Of a stretch of 39,837 nucleotides of DNA, positions 1 through 8,046 are shown piece after piece. The translations under genes were made by a program, and so were the position numbers. The number at the start of each line of letters is the position of its first letter. The first letter of the stretch is position 1. The notes under the pieces are model-generated. The model was not told the DNA's origin. It worked only from the letters and a program-made list of their open reading frames with translations, and ran no database searches. The stretch comes from Candidatus Rokuibacteriota bacterium. Its GTDB lineage: Bacteria > Methylomirabilota > Methylomirabilia > Rokubacteriales > CSP1-6. The stretch lies in contig JACPCF010000018.1 of assembly GCA_016179965.1 (NCBI GenBank), positions 1 through 39,837 of the forward strand, read 5' to 3'.

Positions 1-1
1 C

Positions 2-301
2 CGCTACATCCTCCCCAACGTGGCGGCAACGATCATCATCCTCGCGACGATCGGCCTCGGCGGCGTCATCCTGGCGGAGTCGGCTCTCGCCTTTCTCGGC
101 TACGGTGTCCCCCCTCCGTACCCCTCCTGGGGCGCGATGCTCTCCGGGTCAGGCCGGACCTACATGTACACGGCACCCTGGATGGCGCTCTGGCCTGGGG
201 TCGCGATCTCGCTGTCGGTCTTCGGTTTCAACATGCTGGGCGACGCGCTCAGGGACGTGCTGGACCCCCGCCTGCGCGGCACGGGCGGCGCCGTCCGCTG
301 A
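2..301 (+). CDS. ABC transporter permease, DppC/OppC-like, C-terminal fragment (5' truncated by window edge)
   Basis: Open frame from the first base: RYILPNVAATIIILATIGLGGVILAESALAFLGYGVPPPYPSWGAMLSGS...FNMLGDALRDVLDPRLRG, typical of the C-terminus of peptide/nickel ABC permeases. Confidence 0.93.
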   Translation, partial: RYILPNVAATIIILATIGLGGVILAESALAFLGYGVPPPYPSWGAMLSGSGRTYMYTAPWMALWPGVAISLSVFGFNMLGDALRDVLDPRLRGTGGAVR

Positions 302-307
302 GGGTCT

Positions 308-787
308 CTATCGCCGGGGCTGGGGGGTTGGCGTCCCCGGGCCGAACTTCGAGTATTTGGCGTCGATGGCCCGCCGGATCTCCGTGAGGGACGTCCCACG
401 CCGCTTCAGATCCATCACGTCACGCGTGATGTCCAGGCAGAGGCTTCAGGTGGCGGCGTGGCTGGTGTACGTGAGCGTTCCGTCCCGGTTCTCGCTCTTG
501 ATGTAGCACTGCCGGTTGGAGCGATGGCCGATGTTGCCACACCCGCAGTAGCACGGGATGTGCTCGAGGTCCTTCCCCCGCTCCGCGGCGAAGCCGTACA
601 GCCCCGCAACGTCCGGGCCGGCGGATTTCGCGAACAGTGGGAGTTCTCCCCGGGGTAGCGTCTGGACCTGATCCCCGTACTGATCGGTCGTCAGGGGACC
701 CGCGGCGGAGTCGCGGGTCAACGAGGCGCCCCCGGCGAGGACTCCCAGGGCGCCTACGAGCATCTCGCGGCGAGTGATGGCTCTCAT
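308..787 (-). CDS. CYCXC-family (PCYCGC motif) protein, probable selenoprotein; UGA at 446-448 read as Sec114 (ORF caller truncated it at 446)
   Basis: MRAITRREMLVGALG (Tat-like TRREML signal)...IPCYCGCGNIGHRSNRQCYIKSENRDGTLTYTSHAAT-[UGA]-SLCLDITRDVMDLKRRGTSLTEIRRAIDAKYSKFGPGTPTPQPR-TAG; the family-like sequence continues in frame after the UGA, and the ATG overlaps the upstream stop (ATGA). Confidence 0.85.
413..431 (-). promoter_or_regulatory. Putative bacterial SECIS hairpin downstream of the in-frame UGA
   Basis: mRNA: UGA-AGCCUCUGCCUGGA-CAUCACG-CGUGA-CGUGAUG; perfect 7-bp stem, 5-nt loop with G in the second position, loop starting about 21 nt after the UGA. Confidence 0.7.
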
Positions 788-1257
788 CGATGGTCCTCCT
801 CCTCACGGCTCAGGCGGTGCGCCATTCCACCCACCCGGAGGATCGCGGCGCCGGTCCCTTCGTCGTACTCGATCAGGCTTCCGAGCTGGTAGGCCGCGGC
901 CCGGGAGAAGCGCGCCTCGAACTGGCCGCCTTTGATTCGGCAATAGGGGATCCCCGCCGCGGTGAGACGCAGAGTGGTCGGGTCCAGGGTCGCCTGGGTT
1001 CCGTCGTTCAGGGTCACGCGGGGCGTTCCGCCCACGGCCTCAACCCGCACCACCACGAAGGGGGCGTCGGCGACCTCGACGGGAATCCGAACGGGGCCGG
1101 CCTGGATGAAGTAGCCCGTCTCGTCCCGGCGCAGGTTCCGCATGAGATTGGCGAGAATCCCGGGGTGGGTGATCTCCTCTCCCTCGTGAAACCATTCCCC
1201 CTCTGGATTCACCGTGAGGCGGGGCAGCGTCCACTTCGACGGCTCGGCCGTGCTCAT
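784..1257 (-). CDS. DUF1285 domain-containing protein
   Basis: 157 aa; motifs NPEGEWFHEGEEITHPGILANLMRNLRRDETGYFIQ...PVEVADAPFVVVRVE typical of DUF1285; ATGA overlaps with both neighbours. Confidence 0.75.
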   Translation of the reverse strand: MSTAEPSKWTLPRLTVNPEGEWFHEGEEITHPGILANLMRNLRRDETGYFIQAGPVRIPVEVADAPFVVVRVEAVGGTPRVTLNDGTQATLDPTTLRLTAAGIPYCRIKGGQFEARFSRAAAYQLGSLIEYDEGTGAAILRVGGMAHRLSREEEDHR

Positions 1258-2528
1258 GGTCTCTGGCTCAGGTCACGTGTCGCGATCACTGGGCCCTCCG
1301 AGTAAAAGACCAGGCTGGCGAACGTGACGACCCCCTGGGGATCAGGCCACTGGGCGTATCGGAGCAGCCGACCTTCCCCCGCGGGGAGGCACCGCAGCAG
1401 CGTGTAGATGGGCGAGAGGCCGCAGATCCGCCGGCTGTCGCCGTCCTTCGCCACCGATTCGTAGAACGCGGGGGGATTCACCGCCGCGACGGCCTCGAGC
1501 ATGCTGCGATCTTCGCGTTCCAGGTGGGCCAGCGACGCCCGACCCACAGGCTCGGGGTCGCCGAAGCGGGGCCCGACATGGGCCAGGTCCACCCCCGCGA
1601 TCAGGCACACCTTGCGCGGTGACGCGGCGATGGTTTCCCCCAGAGCGTCGAAGAAGCGCGGGATGCGAGGGTCGGCCTCCGGCGCCGTGCCGGCGATCAG
1701 GTTCTCGTGGAGGAAGCTCGCCAGAATGGGGACCACGGCGAACTCGCGCCGGGCCCCGAACACGCCGCGGAGGAACACGGCCTGGAACTCGATGGAGTGC
1801 TCGCTCCGGTGGGCGACTTCGCTGGCCAGGAGGTCGTCTCCGTAGCGGCGCCGGAGGGCCGCAGCGAAATCGCGGTCCACCGCCGCCGGACCGAGGGGCG
1901 TCTCGTAATCTTTCAGGGTCAGCGCAAAGGGGTCGGGCATGCCCGCGTGGCAGGTGCCGAGGATCACGAACAGGTCGGCGTCGCTTCGCTCGGCCAGCTC
2001 GCGGTAGGCCCAGGCGTAGACGGGTCCCCCCCGGTGGAAATCAATGTGGGGAGCCATGATCGCGTTGACGGAGCCGGCGCGTGGGGTCTCGGGCGCCGGG
2101 CCCGGCCCCTCGGGATGGGCGAAGAAGCCTGCGACCTGAGCGCTGAGCGCCTCCGGCTCCGCCGCGTACGCGCTCCCCGCTTGGACTGCCGGCCGCGTGG
2201 GGCTCGCCCTGAACCGCGTCTCGATGGTCGCGCGCCGCCGGCTGAAGGTTTCGCTGTCGAGGAAGCCGTGCTCGTCCAGCGTCCTCGAGATCTCCTCGAG
2301 CCGCTCCTTGAAGAGGAGCCGGCCGTGACGGCGCATGAAGATCTCCTGGATCTCCAGGAGGGAGTGCTCGCCGTCGAAGAGCGAGACGATGTCCACCAGC
2401 GGCGGCGGAAGGACCAGGACCGCGTCGGTGAAGCCCGCCGGGTCCCGGAGGGCGATGCCCTTCTTGCCTCCCGCCTCTACGGGGAAGGCCTCCACCGGCC
2501 TCAGCTTCGGTCGGTCGGTCAGCTCCAC
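1254..2528 (-). CDS. AmmeMemoRadiSam system protein B / MEMO1-family protein with N-terminal extra domain
   Basis: IMAPHIDFHRGG..., LGTCHAG, SEHSIEFQ, ICGLSPIY motifs; start taken as GTG (VELTDRPKLRPVEAFPVE) rather than the longer ORF start at 2609, which overlaps the upstream gene. Confidence 0.85.
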   Translation of the reverse strand: MELTDRPKLRPVEAFPVEAGGKKGIALRDPAGFTDAVLVLPPPLVDIVSLFDGEHSLLEIQEIFMRRHGRLLFKERLEEISRTLDEHGFLDSETFSRRRATIETRFRASPTRPAVQAGSAYAAEPEALSAQVAGFFAHPEGPGPAPETPRAGSVNAIMAPHIDFHRGGPVYAWAYRELAERSDADLFVILGTCHAGMPDPFALTLKDYETPLGPAAVDRDFAAALRRRYGDDLLASEVAHRSEHSIEFQAVFLRGVFGARREFAVVPILASFLHENLIAGTAPEADPRIPRFFDALGETIAASPRKVCLIAGVDLAHVGPRFGDPEPVGRASLAHLEREDRSMLEAVAAVNPPAFYESVAKDGDSRRICGLSPIYTLLRCLPAGEGRLLRYAQWPDPQGVVTFASLVFYSEGPVIATRDLSQRP

Positions 2529-2535
2529 GTCGCCG

Positions 2536-3750
2536 CTACCCTTCAAGAAACTTCCAGGCTGCCACAGCGTAAATCCTCGCCGCGTCAGCCAGTTCTCTGA
2601 TCTCCACATACTCGTCCACCTGGTGGGGGATGAGCCGGTTCCCCGGGCCGCAGGTGACGATGGGGATGCCGAGCTCTGTGAGGAGGATGGTGCCGTCCGT
2701 CGAGCCGGGGACGCCCCCGTAGCGCGGGGCTCTTCCCGTCACCTGTTTCACCGCGAAGGCGAGTGCCCGGACCAGCGGCTCCTCCCGGGCGACTTTGGTC
2801 GGCAGCCGGAGCGCCCCGAGCGGCTCCCACTCCACCTTGATTCCCGGGTGCGCCGCCTCCACCCGCCGGCAGAGCCGCTCGATCTCCTGGTGGACCCCGT
2901 CGCCGTCGATGCCCGGTGTGAGCCTGACGTCCAGGATCAGCTCGCTCCCCGCCGGGATCACGTTTGCCTGAGGGACGCCCCGGATCGGCGCCTGGAGCAC
3001 CGTGGGAGTCACCGTGGGGGGGTGGAGATACCGGCTCCGCTTGGCGCTCCGCCTGAGCCGCCGCTGAAGCGCGGGCACTTCTCTCAGGAGGGTGCCGATG
3101 GGCCAAATCGGATTCACGCCCGCCTCGGGCATGGCCCCGTGAGCCATCCTGCCGCGGATGCGCACCCGCGCCCAGACGACGCCCCGTTGTTCTAGACAGA
3201 GCTCGTTCTGCTCTGGCTCGCAGATGATCGCCGCGCCGACCTGTCGGCCGATCGGGGTCCCGCAGAACTGACGGACGCCCAGCATGGCGCCTTCCTCATC
3301 CGCGAGGGCTCCCACCATCAACCGCCCCGGAGGCGTCAGGCCGGCGCGCTTGAAGGCGGCGGCGGCGAGCATCGCCGCGGCGAGGCCGCCCTTCATGTCG
3401 GCGGCGCCGCGCCCGTAGATCCGGCCGTCGGCCAGGTCGGCGGCGAACGGGGGATGGCTCCACTCCGCGGGATCGCCCTCCGTGACGACGTCGGTGTGCC
3501 CTTCCAGCAGGAGCGTGGGGCCGGCCTCACCGAGCCACGCGATGACGTTGGGCCGGGCCGGCGCCGCGCGCTGGACCTCGACCCGGAACCCCTCCCGCCT
3601 GAACCAGGCTTCGATGAAGGACGCGACGCGGGACTCGTTGGCGGCGGGGTCGTCGGGGCGATAGACGCTGGGGATGCGGACGAGATCGCGCGTCAGGGCG
3701 ACGAGCTCCTCGTCTCGGATCTGCTCCAGGACCTTCTGGATCGCCTTCAC
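2536..3750 (-). CDS. M20 family metallopeptidase (ArgE/DapE-like deacylase)
   Basis: 404 aa; LLLEGHTDVV, GRGAADMKGGLAA, DEEG, GTPGS-like PGSTDG motifs. Confidence 0.93.
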   Translation of the reverse strand: MKAIQKVLEQIRDEELVALTRDLVRIPSVYRPDDPAANESRVASFIEAWFRREGFRVEVQRAAPARPNVIAWLGEAGPTLLLEGHTDVVTEGDPAEWSHPPFAADLADGRIYGRGAADMKGGLAAAMLAAAAFKRAGLTPPGRLMVGALADEEGAMLGVRQFCGTPIGRQVGAAIICEPEQNELCLEQRGVVWARVRIRGRMAHGAMPEAGVNPIWPIGTLLREVPALQRRLRRSAKRSRYLHPPTVTPTVLQAPIRGVPQANVIPAGSELILDVRLTPGIDGDGVHQEIERLCRRVEAAHPGIKVEWEPLGALRLPTKVAREEPLVRALAFAVKQVTGRAPRYGGVPGSTDGTILLTELGIPIVTCGPGNRLIPHQVDEYVEIRELADAARIYAVAAWKFLEG

Positions 3751-3762
3751 CGGCGGGCGGGC

Positions 3763-3781
3763 CCCCAGCCGCAGGCTGGGG
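3763..3781. terminator. Perfect stem-loop CCCCAGCC-GCA-GGCTGGGG between two minus-strand genes
   Basis: 8-bp perfect palindrome with 3-nt loop in the 51-bp spacer; no U-tract, so terminator versus attenuator function is unclear. Confidence 0.4.
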
Positions 3782-3801
3782 AGCGGACGCGGCGCGGGCG
3801 G

Positions 3802-4104
3802 CTACTCGTGAGGGAAGGACAGGATCACCGCGTCGAGGCGGATCACCCGGTGCTCCTCCCCGCTCAGGTAGAAGTAGTGCCCCTCCACGTCCTCGGCGCT
3901 CTCCTCGAAGGCGACCACGGCCTCCAGCGGCGGCATCTCGCGGAAGGCGTTGGCGCCTTCGTCGAACCCATCGCCGCGGCCCACAACTCGGCCGTAGCGG
4001 ATCGGCGAGCCCTTGGGGCAGTGCACCCGGATGTCGGCGGGGGGCTCGCCTAGGAGCTTCACCAGGAGATTGATGCCGTAGACCTGCACGGGAATCTCGC
4101 TCAT
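3802..4104 (-). CDS. Small hypothetical protein, possibly with a GroES/Cpn10-like fold
   Basis: 100 aa MSEIPVQVYGINLLVKLLGEPPADIRVHCPKGSPIRYGRVVGRGDGF...AVVAFEESAEDVEGHYFYLSGEEHRVIRLDAVILSFPHE; coding frame supported by spacing between neighbours. Confidence 0.65.
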   Translation of the reverse strand: MSEIPVQVYGINLLVKLLGEPPADIRVHCPKGSPIRYGRVVGRGDGFDEGANAFREMPPLEAVVAFEESAEDVEGHYFYLSGEEHRVIRLDAVILSFPHE

Positions 4105-4132
4105 GGACTCCTCTCGTGGTCGGGCGGTGGCC

Positions 4133-5863
4133 TTATTCTAGCACGACCTTCCGCGACCCGCCCAGGATCCACGCCGTGAGGACGACGGCCGCCACCAGAA
4201 AGACGCTCCCCCGCCCCGGAGACCCCAGCACCAGCGAGCCGATTCCGAAGAGCCCGAGGTAGACCACGACGCAGCCCATGGCCCAGTGGAGCAGGTCCCT
4301 GATCCCCGGCCCCTCCGCCGCGGCCGCGGGGCCCGCGACACGTCGCCAGCCGGGGCCGCCCGGCCTCGCCTTGGCGTGGAAGCGCTGGAGATGGTCGAGC
4401 GGCTCCGCGGGCGTCAGGTACGTCACGGCCACCCACACCACCGTCGTCCCCGCCACGGTCAGTAGCATGACCCAGGCGAACTCGCGGGCGTCATCCACGT
4501 TCAGGCCCGCGCCGAACTGGAGTCCGAGGGAGAGCACGAACGCCCCCGCCATCGCCGCGACCTCGGACCACGCGTTGATCCGCCACCAGTACCACCGGAG
4601 CAGATACACGAGCCCGGTCCCGGCGCCGATCGCCAGCAGGAACTTCCACGCGCCTTCCACCGATGTGAGGTAGTACGTGATGACGCCGGCGACGACCATC
4701 ATGAGGACGGTGGCGAGGCGGCCCGCCCGGGCATAGTGCGCGGGGCCGGCGTCCGGGCGCCAGAAGCGGCGGTAGACGTCGTTGACGAGGTAGGACGCGC
4801 CCCAGTTGAGGTGGGTGGAGACCGTGGACATGTAGGCGGCGAAGAAGGCCGCCAGGAGGAAGCCCCGCCAGTACGGGGGCAGGAGGTCCACCATCACGCG
4901 GACGTACCCCTCCTCGGGGTTGGCGAGCCCCGGATAGAGGAGCATGGAGACCAGCGCCACCAGAATCCAGGGCCACGGGCGGAGGGCGTAGTGGGCGAGG
5001 TTGAACCAGAGGGCGGCCAGCACGGCGTGGCGCTCGTCCCGGGTCGAGAGGATGCGCTGGGCGACATACCCGCCGCCGCCCGGCTCGGCCCCCGGGTACC
5101 AGGAGGCCCACCAGTTGACGGCGAGATAGACGAAGAAGGTGAGGGCCGGCATCCAGGCCGAGTGGAGATCGGGCAGCAGCGCCAGCGGGGCGCCGTCGGG
5201 GAACTTGGCGTTGAGGGCGGCCAGCAGGCCCGAGAGGCCGCCCACGTGGTTCACGGCGAAGACGGCCAGGGCAATCGAACCGGCCATGGCCAGGACGAAC
5301 TGGAAGAGATCGGTGACCAGGACTCCCCACAGCCCCGAGAGGGTGGAGTAGAGCGCGGTGATGACGAACAGGGCGACCGTGGCCTCCCACTTGCGGATCC
5401 CGAGGGTGAGCCCCAGGATCGTGGCCATCGCGTGGGTGACCCAGCCGATGATGATGCAGTTGATCGGGATGGCCAGGTAGGCGGCGCGGAAGGCGCGCAG
5501 GAAGGCGGCCGGCCGGCCCGCGTAGCGGAGCTCGGTGAACTCCGCGTCGGTCATCACCTCGGCCCGCCGCCAGAGCCGGGCGTAGAAGAAGACCGTGAGC
5601 ATGCCGCTCATGACCATGGACCACCAGAGCCAGTTGCCGGCGATCCCGTGCTTGACCGTCAGCCCGGTGACGGCCAGCGGCGTGTCGGCGGCGAACGTGG
5701 TCGCCACCATGGAGGTTCCGGCCAGCCACCACGGGACCCGCCGGCCCGACAGGAAGTACTCCTCCGCGCTCGTCCCCGCCCGCCGGGTGAAGGCCAGCCC
5801 GACGGCGAGCGAGAGAGCGAAGTAGAGGACGATGATGAGCCAGTCGACCCCGGTCAGGATCAC
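4133..5863 (-). CDS. Sodium:solute symporter family (SSS) transporter
   Basis: 576 aa with multiple TM helices; VDWLIIVLYFALSLAVGLAFTRRAGTSAEEYFLSGRRVPWWLAGTSMVATTFAADTPLAV is a canonical SSS N-terminus. Confidence 0.92.
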   Translation of the reverse strand: MILTGVDWLIIVLYFALSLAVGLAFTRRAGTSAEEYFLSGRRVPWWLAGTSMVATTFAADTPLAVTGLTVKHGIAGNWLWWSMVMSGMLTVFFYARLWRRAEVMTDAEFTELRYAGRPAAFLRAFRAAYLAIPINCIIIGWVTHAMATILGLTLGIRKWEATVALFVITALYSTLSGLWGVLVTDLFQFVLAMAGSIALAVFAVNHVGGLSGLLAALNAKFPDGAPLALLPDLHSAWMPALTFFVYLAVNWWASWYPGAEPGGGGYVAQRILSTRDERHAVLAALWFNLAHYALRPWPWILVALVSMLLYPGLANPEEGYVRVMVDLLPPYWRGFLLAAFFAAYMSTVSTHLNWGASYLVNDVYRRFWRPDAGPAHYARAGRLATVLMMVVAGVITYYLTSVEGAWKFLLAIGAGTGLVYLLRWYWWRINAWSEVAAMAGAFVLSLGLQFGAGLNVDDAREFAWVMLLTVAGTTVVWVAVTYLTPAEPLDHLQRFHAKARPGGPGWRRVAGPAAAAEGPGIRDLLHWAMGCVVVYLGLFGIGSLVLGSPGRGSVFLVAAVVLTAWILGGSRKVVLE

Positions 5864-6936
5864 GCGTCGGGCCCCGGCAGCGCCGCCTGGTCGCCTTTGC
5901 GCTCGATGGCCTCCAGCTTGGCCTCGAAGCGCGACAGATCGCGCTCGGCGTCCGTGAACTGCTTCTGGGCGTTGCCGAGGTGACCGCCGAGCTTGCTGAA
6001 ATGCTCCTTGATCCTGTCGAGGTCGCCGCCGAGCCTGATCAGGTCGTTCTGGATCTCCCGGGCGTTGGCTTCGATCCGGAGCCCGCGCAGGCCGAGGATG
6101 ATGACCTGGAGGTAGGCGTAGAGGGTGTTGGGAGAGACCGGCACCACCCGGCGCGAGAGGGCGTAGGAGGCGATCGACTCATCCTCCCCCTCGTCGTCCT
6201 TGACGATCATCTCGTAGTAGACGTTCTCCGCCGGCACGTACATGAGCGCGAAGTCGAACGTCCCCTCATCCGGCAGGATGTACTTCGTCGCGATCTCCTC
6301 CACGCGGTTCTTCACGTCGCGCCCAAAGGCCTTCCGATAGGCCCGCCGCCGATCCTCCTCCGACTCCGCCAGCATGCGGCGGAAGTTCTCCAGCGGGAAC
6401 TTGGCGTCCACCGGGACGATCCGGCCGCCGATCCGGATCGCGGCGTCCACCTTCTCGCCGCTCTTGAACCCGTACTGCAGGTCGTAATCCTCGCGGGGAA
6501 GCATCTGCGCCAGCATGTTCTCCAGCAGGGTCTCCCCCAGCCCGCCGCGCACCTTGGGGGACTTGAGGATCTGCTCGAATCCCTGGATTTCTTTGCCCAC
6601 CTCGGCGACGCGCTGGGTGGCCTCGCCGAGTTTGCCGAGACTTCCCTGGACGTTGCCCACCACGCGGTTCACGTCCTGGAGCTGTTGCACGACGCCGGTG
6701 CGGACCTCTCCCATCTGACCGGTCATCTCGGTCCTCAACTGGTGAAGCTCCTGCCTGACCGCCGTGAGGGTCTCGACCTGGCCCTGGCGGCCCTCGGCGC
6801 GGGCCGCTTCGATCTCGCTCTTGAGCAGGAGGAGGGTCTGATCCGACTGGCCCTTGCCCGTCCTCAAGAGCGCCCATCCCGCGAGGGCCACGATGGCGGC
6901 CAGAATGATCAGAAGCAGCATCGTCCAGTCGGGCAT
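5860..6936 (-). CDS. rmuC: DNA recombination protein RmuC
   Basis: MPDWTMLLLIILAAIVALAGWALL (TM) followed by coiled coil and SPKVRGGLGETLLENMLAQMLPREDYDLQYGFKSGEKVDAAIRIGGRIVPVDAKFPLENF, characteristic of RmuC; start trimmed from ORF start 7443. Confidence 0.93.
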   Translation of the reverse strand: MPDWTMLLLIILAAIVALAGWALLRTGKGQSDQTLLLLKSEIEAARAEGRQGQVETLTAVRQELHQLRTEMTGQMGEVRTGVVQQLQDVNRVVGNVQGSLGKLGEATQRVAEVGKEIQGFEQILKSPKVRGGLGETLLENMLAQMLPREDYDLQYGFKSGEKVDAAIRIGGRIVPVDAKFPLENFRRMLAESEEDRRRAYRKAFGRDVKNRVEEIATKYILPDEGTFDFALMYVPAENVYYEMIVKDDEGEDESIASYALSRRVVPVSPNTLYAYLQVIILGLRGLRIEANAREIQNDLIRLGGDLDRIKEHFSKLGGHLGNAQKQFTDAERDLSRFEAKLEAIERKGDQAALPGPDA

Positions 6937-7808
6937 CACGCGCGCTTTATCCAGTGGCGGCAGACCGCGCGGAGGCCGCACGGCGCGCACACGACGGGGT
7001 GGCGGCGGTCCCGGCAGTCGCCCGACATCCGCTTGTGGCAGAGCGCGAAGTCGTACTTCACCGGATCGTCGGCGTCCAGGCGGCGGAGGCGCTCCGTGAT
7101 CTCGGCGGCCATTCGCCAGGTGCGGCTCTTCCGCCGCGTGAGCCCCACGGCGCGGGACATGTTTTCCACGTGGGTGTCCACGGGGATGAGCAGCTTCGAT
7201 GGCGGGATCTCCCGCCAGAGGCCGAAGTCGGGCGGCTCGCGCCGGACCATCCAGCGAAGGAAGAGGTGGAGGCGCTTGCAGGGGCCGCCCGTCGAAGGGA
7301 GCGGGAAGAGGTGGCGGTAGCCGCGCGAGAGCCGGCCCCGGGGAAAGATCGGCCTCAGATCCTGGGAGAGGAAGCCCCGGGCGAAGCGCTCCAGCGCGGG
7401 CCCGACGTCGGGATCGGTCGGCGAGTAGCCGGACACGAAACATGCGCGCAAGGAACCATGATTGAGCAGGAGGCGCTGGGTTGCCAAGCAGAACGCGGCG
7501 AGATCCCGGGGGCGGTTGAACCGGTAGTGGAAGCCGTCGAAGCGGTCCGCATCCTTTTTGGGATCAAAGCCGAGGACAAAACGATGGGGGGACTCCCCCA
7601 TGCGGCCGAGGGACCAGTCGATCCACGGGGCGAAGAGGTCCACCCGGCCGTAGGCGAGGCAGGCCGCGAGGAGGGCGACGACCTCCCGGTCGGCGGGGTC
7701 CGGGTAGCGGAGGGGGAAGCGGATGGCGTCTTTCTCGACGCGGGCGGCCCAGTCGAACTCGCGGTAGAGCCGCTCGAGCGGGGCCCGGAGTGGCGCGACG
7801 GGCGTCAT
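6936..7808 (-). CDS. TIGR02757 family protein (DUF2400)
   Basis: 290 aa; DREVVALLAACLAYGRVDLF, GGPCKRLHLFLRWMVRR, IPVDTHVENMSRAVGLTRRKSRTWRMAAEIT; stop overlaps the rmuC start (TGATG). Confidence 0.92.
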   Translation of the reverse strand: MTPVAPLRAPLERLYREFDWAARVEKDAIRFPLRYPDPADREVVALLAACLAYGRVDLFAPWIDWSLGRMGESPHRFVLGFDPKKDADRFDGFHYRFNRPRDLAAFCLATQRLLLNHGSLRACFVSGYSPTDPDVGPALERFARGFLSQDLRPIFPRGRLSRGYRHLFPLPSTGGPCKRLHLFLRWMVRREPPDFGLWREIPPSKLLIPVDTHVENMSRAVGLTRRKSRTWRMAAEITERLRRLDADDPVKYDFALCHKRMSGDCRDRRHPVVCAPCGLRAVCRHWIKRA

Positions 7809-7845
7809 CGGCTCGCCTCTGGGTCCTCATCATAGCACGGGCCCT

Positions 7846-7873
7846 TGATTCCCCCGGCGGGCGTGCTAGCATA
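7846..7873 (+). promoter_or_regulatory. Candidate sigma70-type promoter for the TAXI-TRAP operon (TTGATT-N16-TAGCAT)
   Basis: Located in the divergent spacer 7809..7914, within an inverted repeat TAGCACG (7833-7839) / CGTGCTA (7862-7868). Confidence 0.35.
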
Positions 7874-8046
7874 GGGTGCCTTTTACGCAGAGACGACCAC
7901 TGAGGAGGATCTCCATGAAGCGACTGCTTTCAGGGATATACTTCTGGCGACGTACGTCATCAGCGGCTTCTGCCCTGCCTCACGCCGCGCCGGTCTGGGG
8001 TGGAGCCGGCCAGGCTTTGGGTAATGGAACAAAGGAGGGCTCGGGG

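Noticed and set aside
446-787. 113-aa version of the CYCXC protein ending at TGA 446
   Set aside because: Premature: family-like sequence continues in frame after the TGA and a SECIS-like hairpin follows; Sec read-through is the better explanation.
6937-7443. N-terminal 169-aa extension of the RmuC ORF
   Set aside because: R/P-rich shadow of TIGR02757; RmuC begins at MPDWTMLLLIILA (6936).
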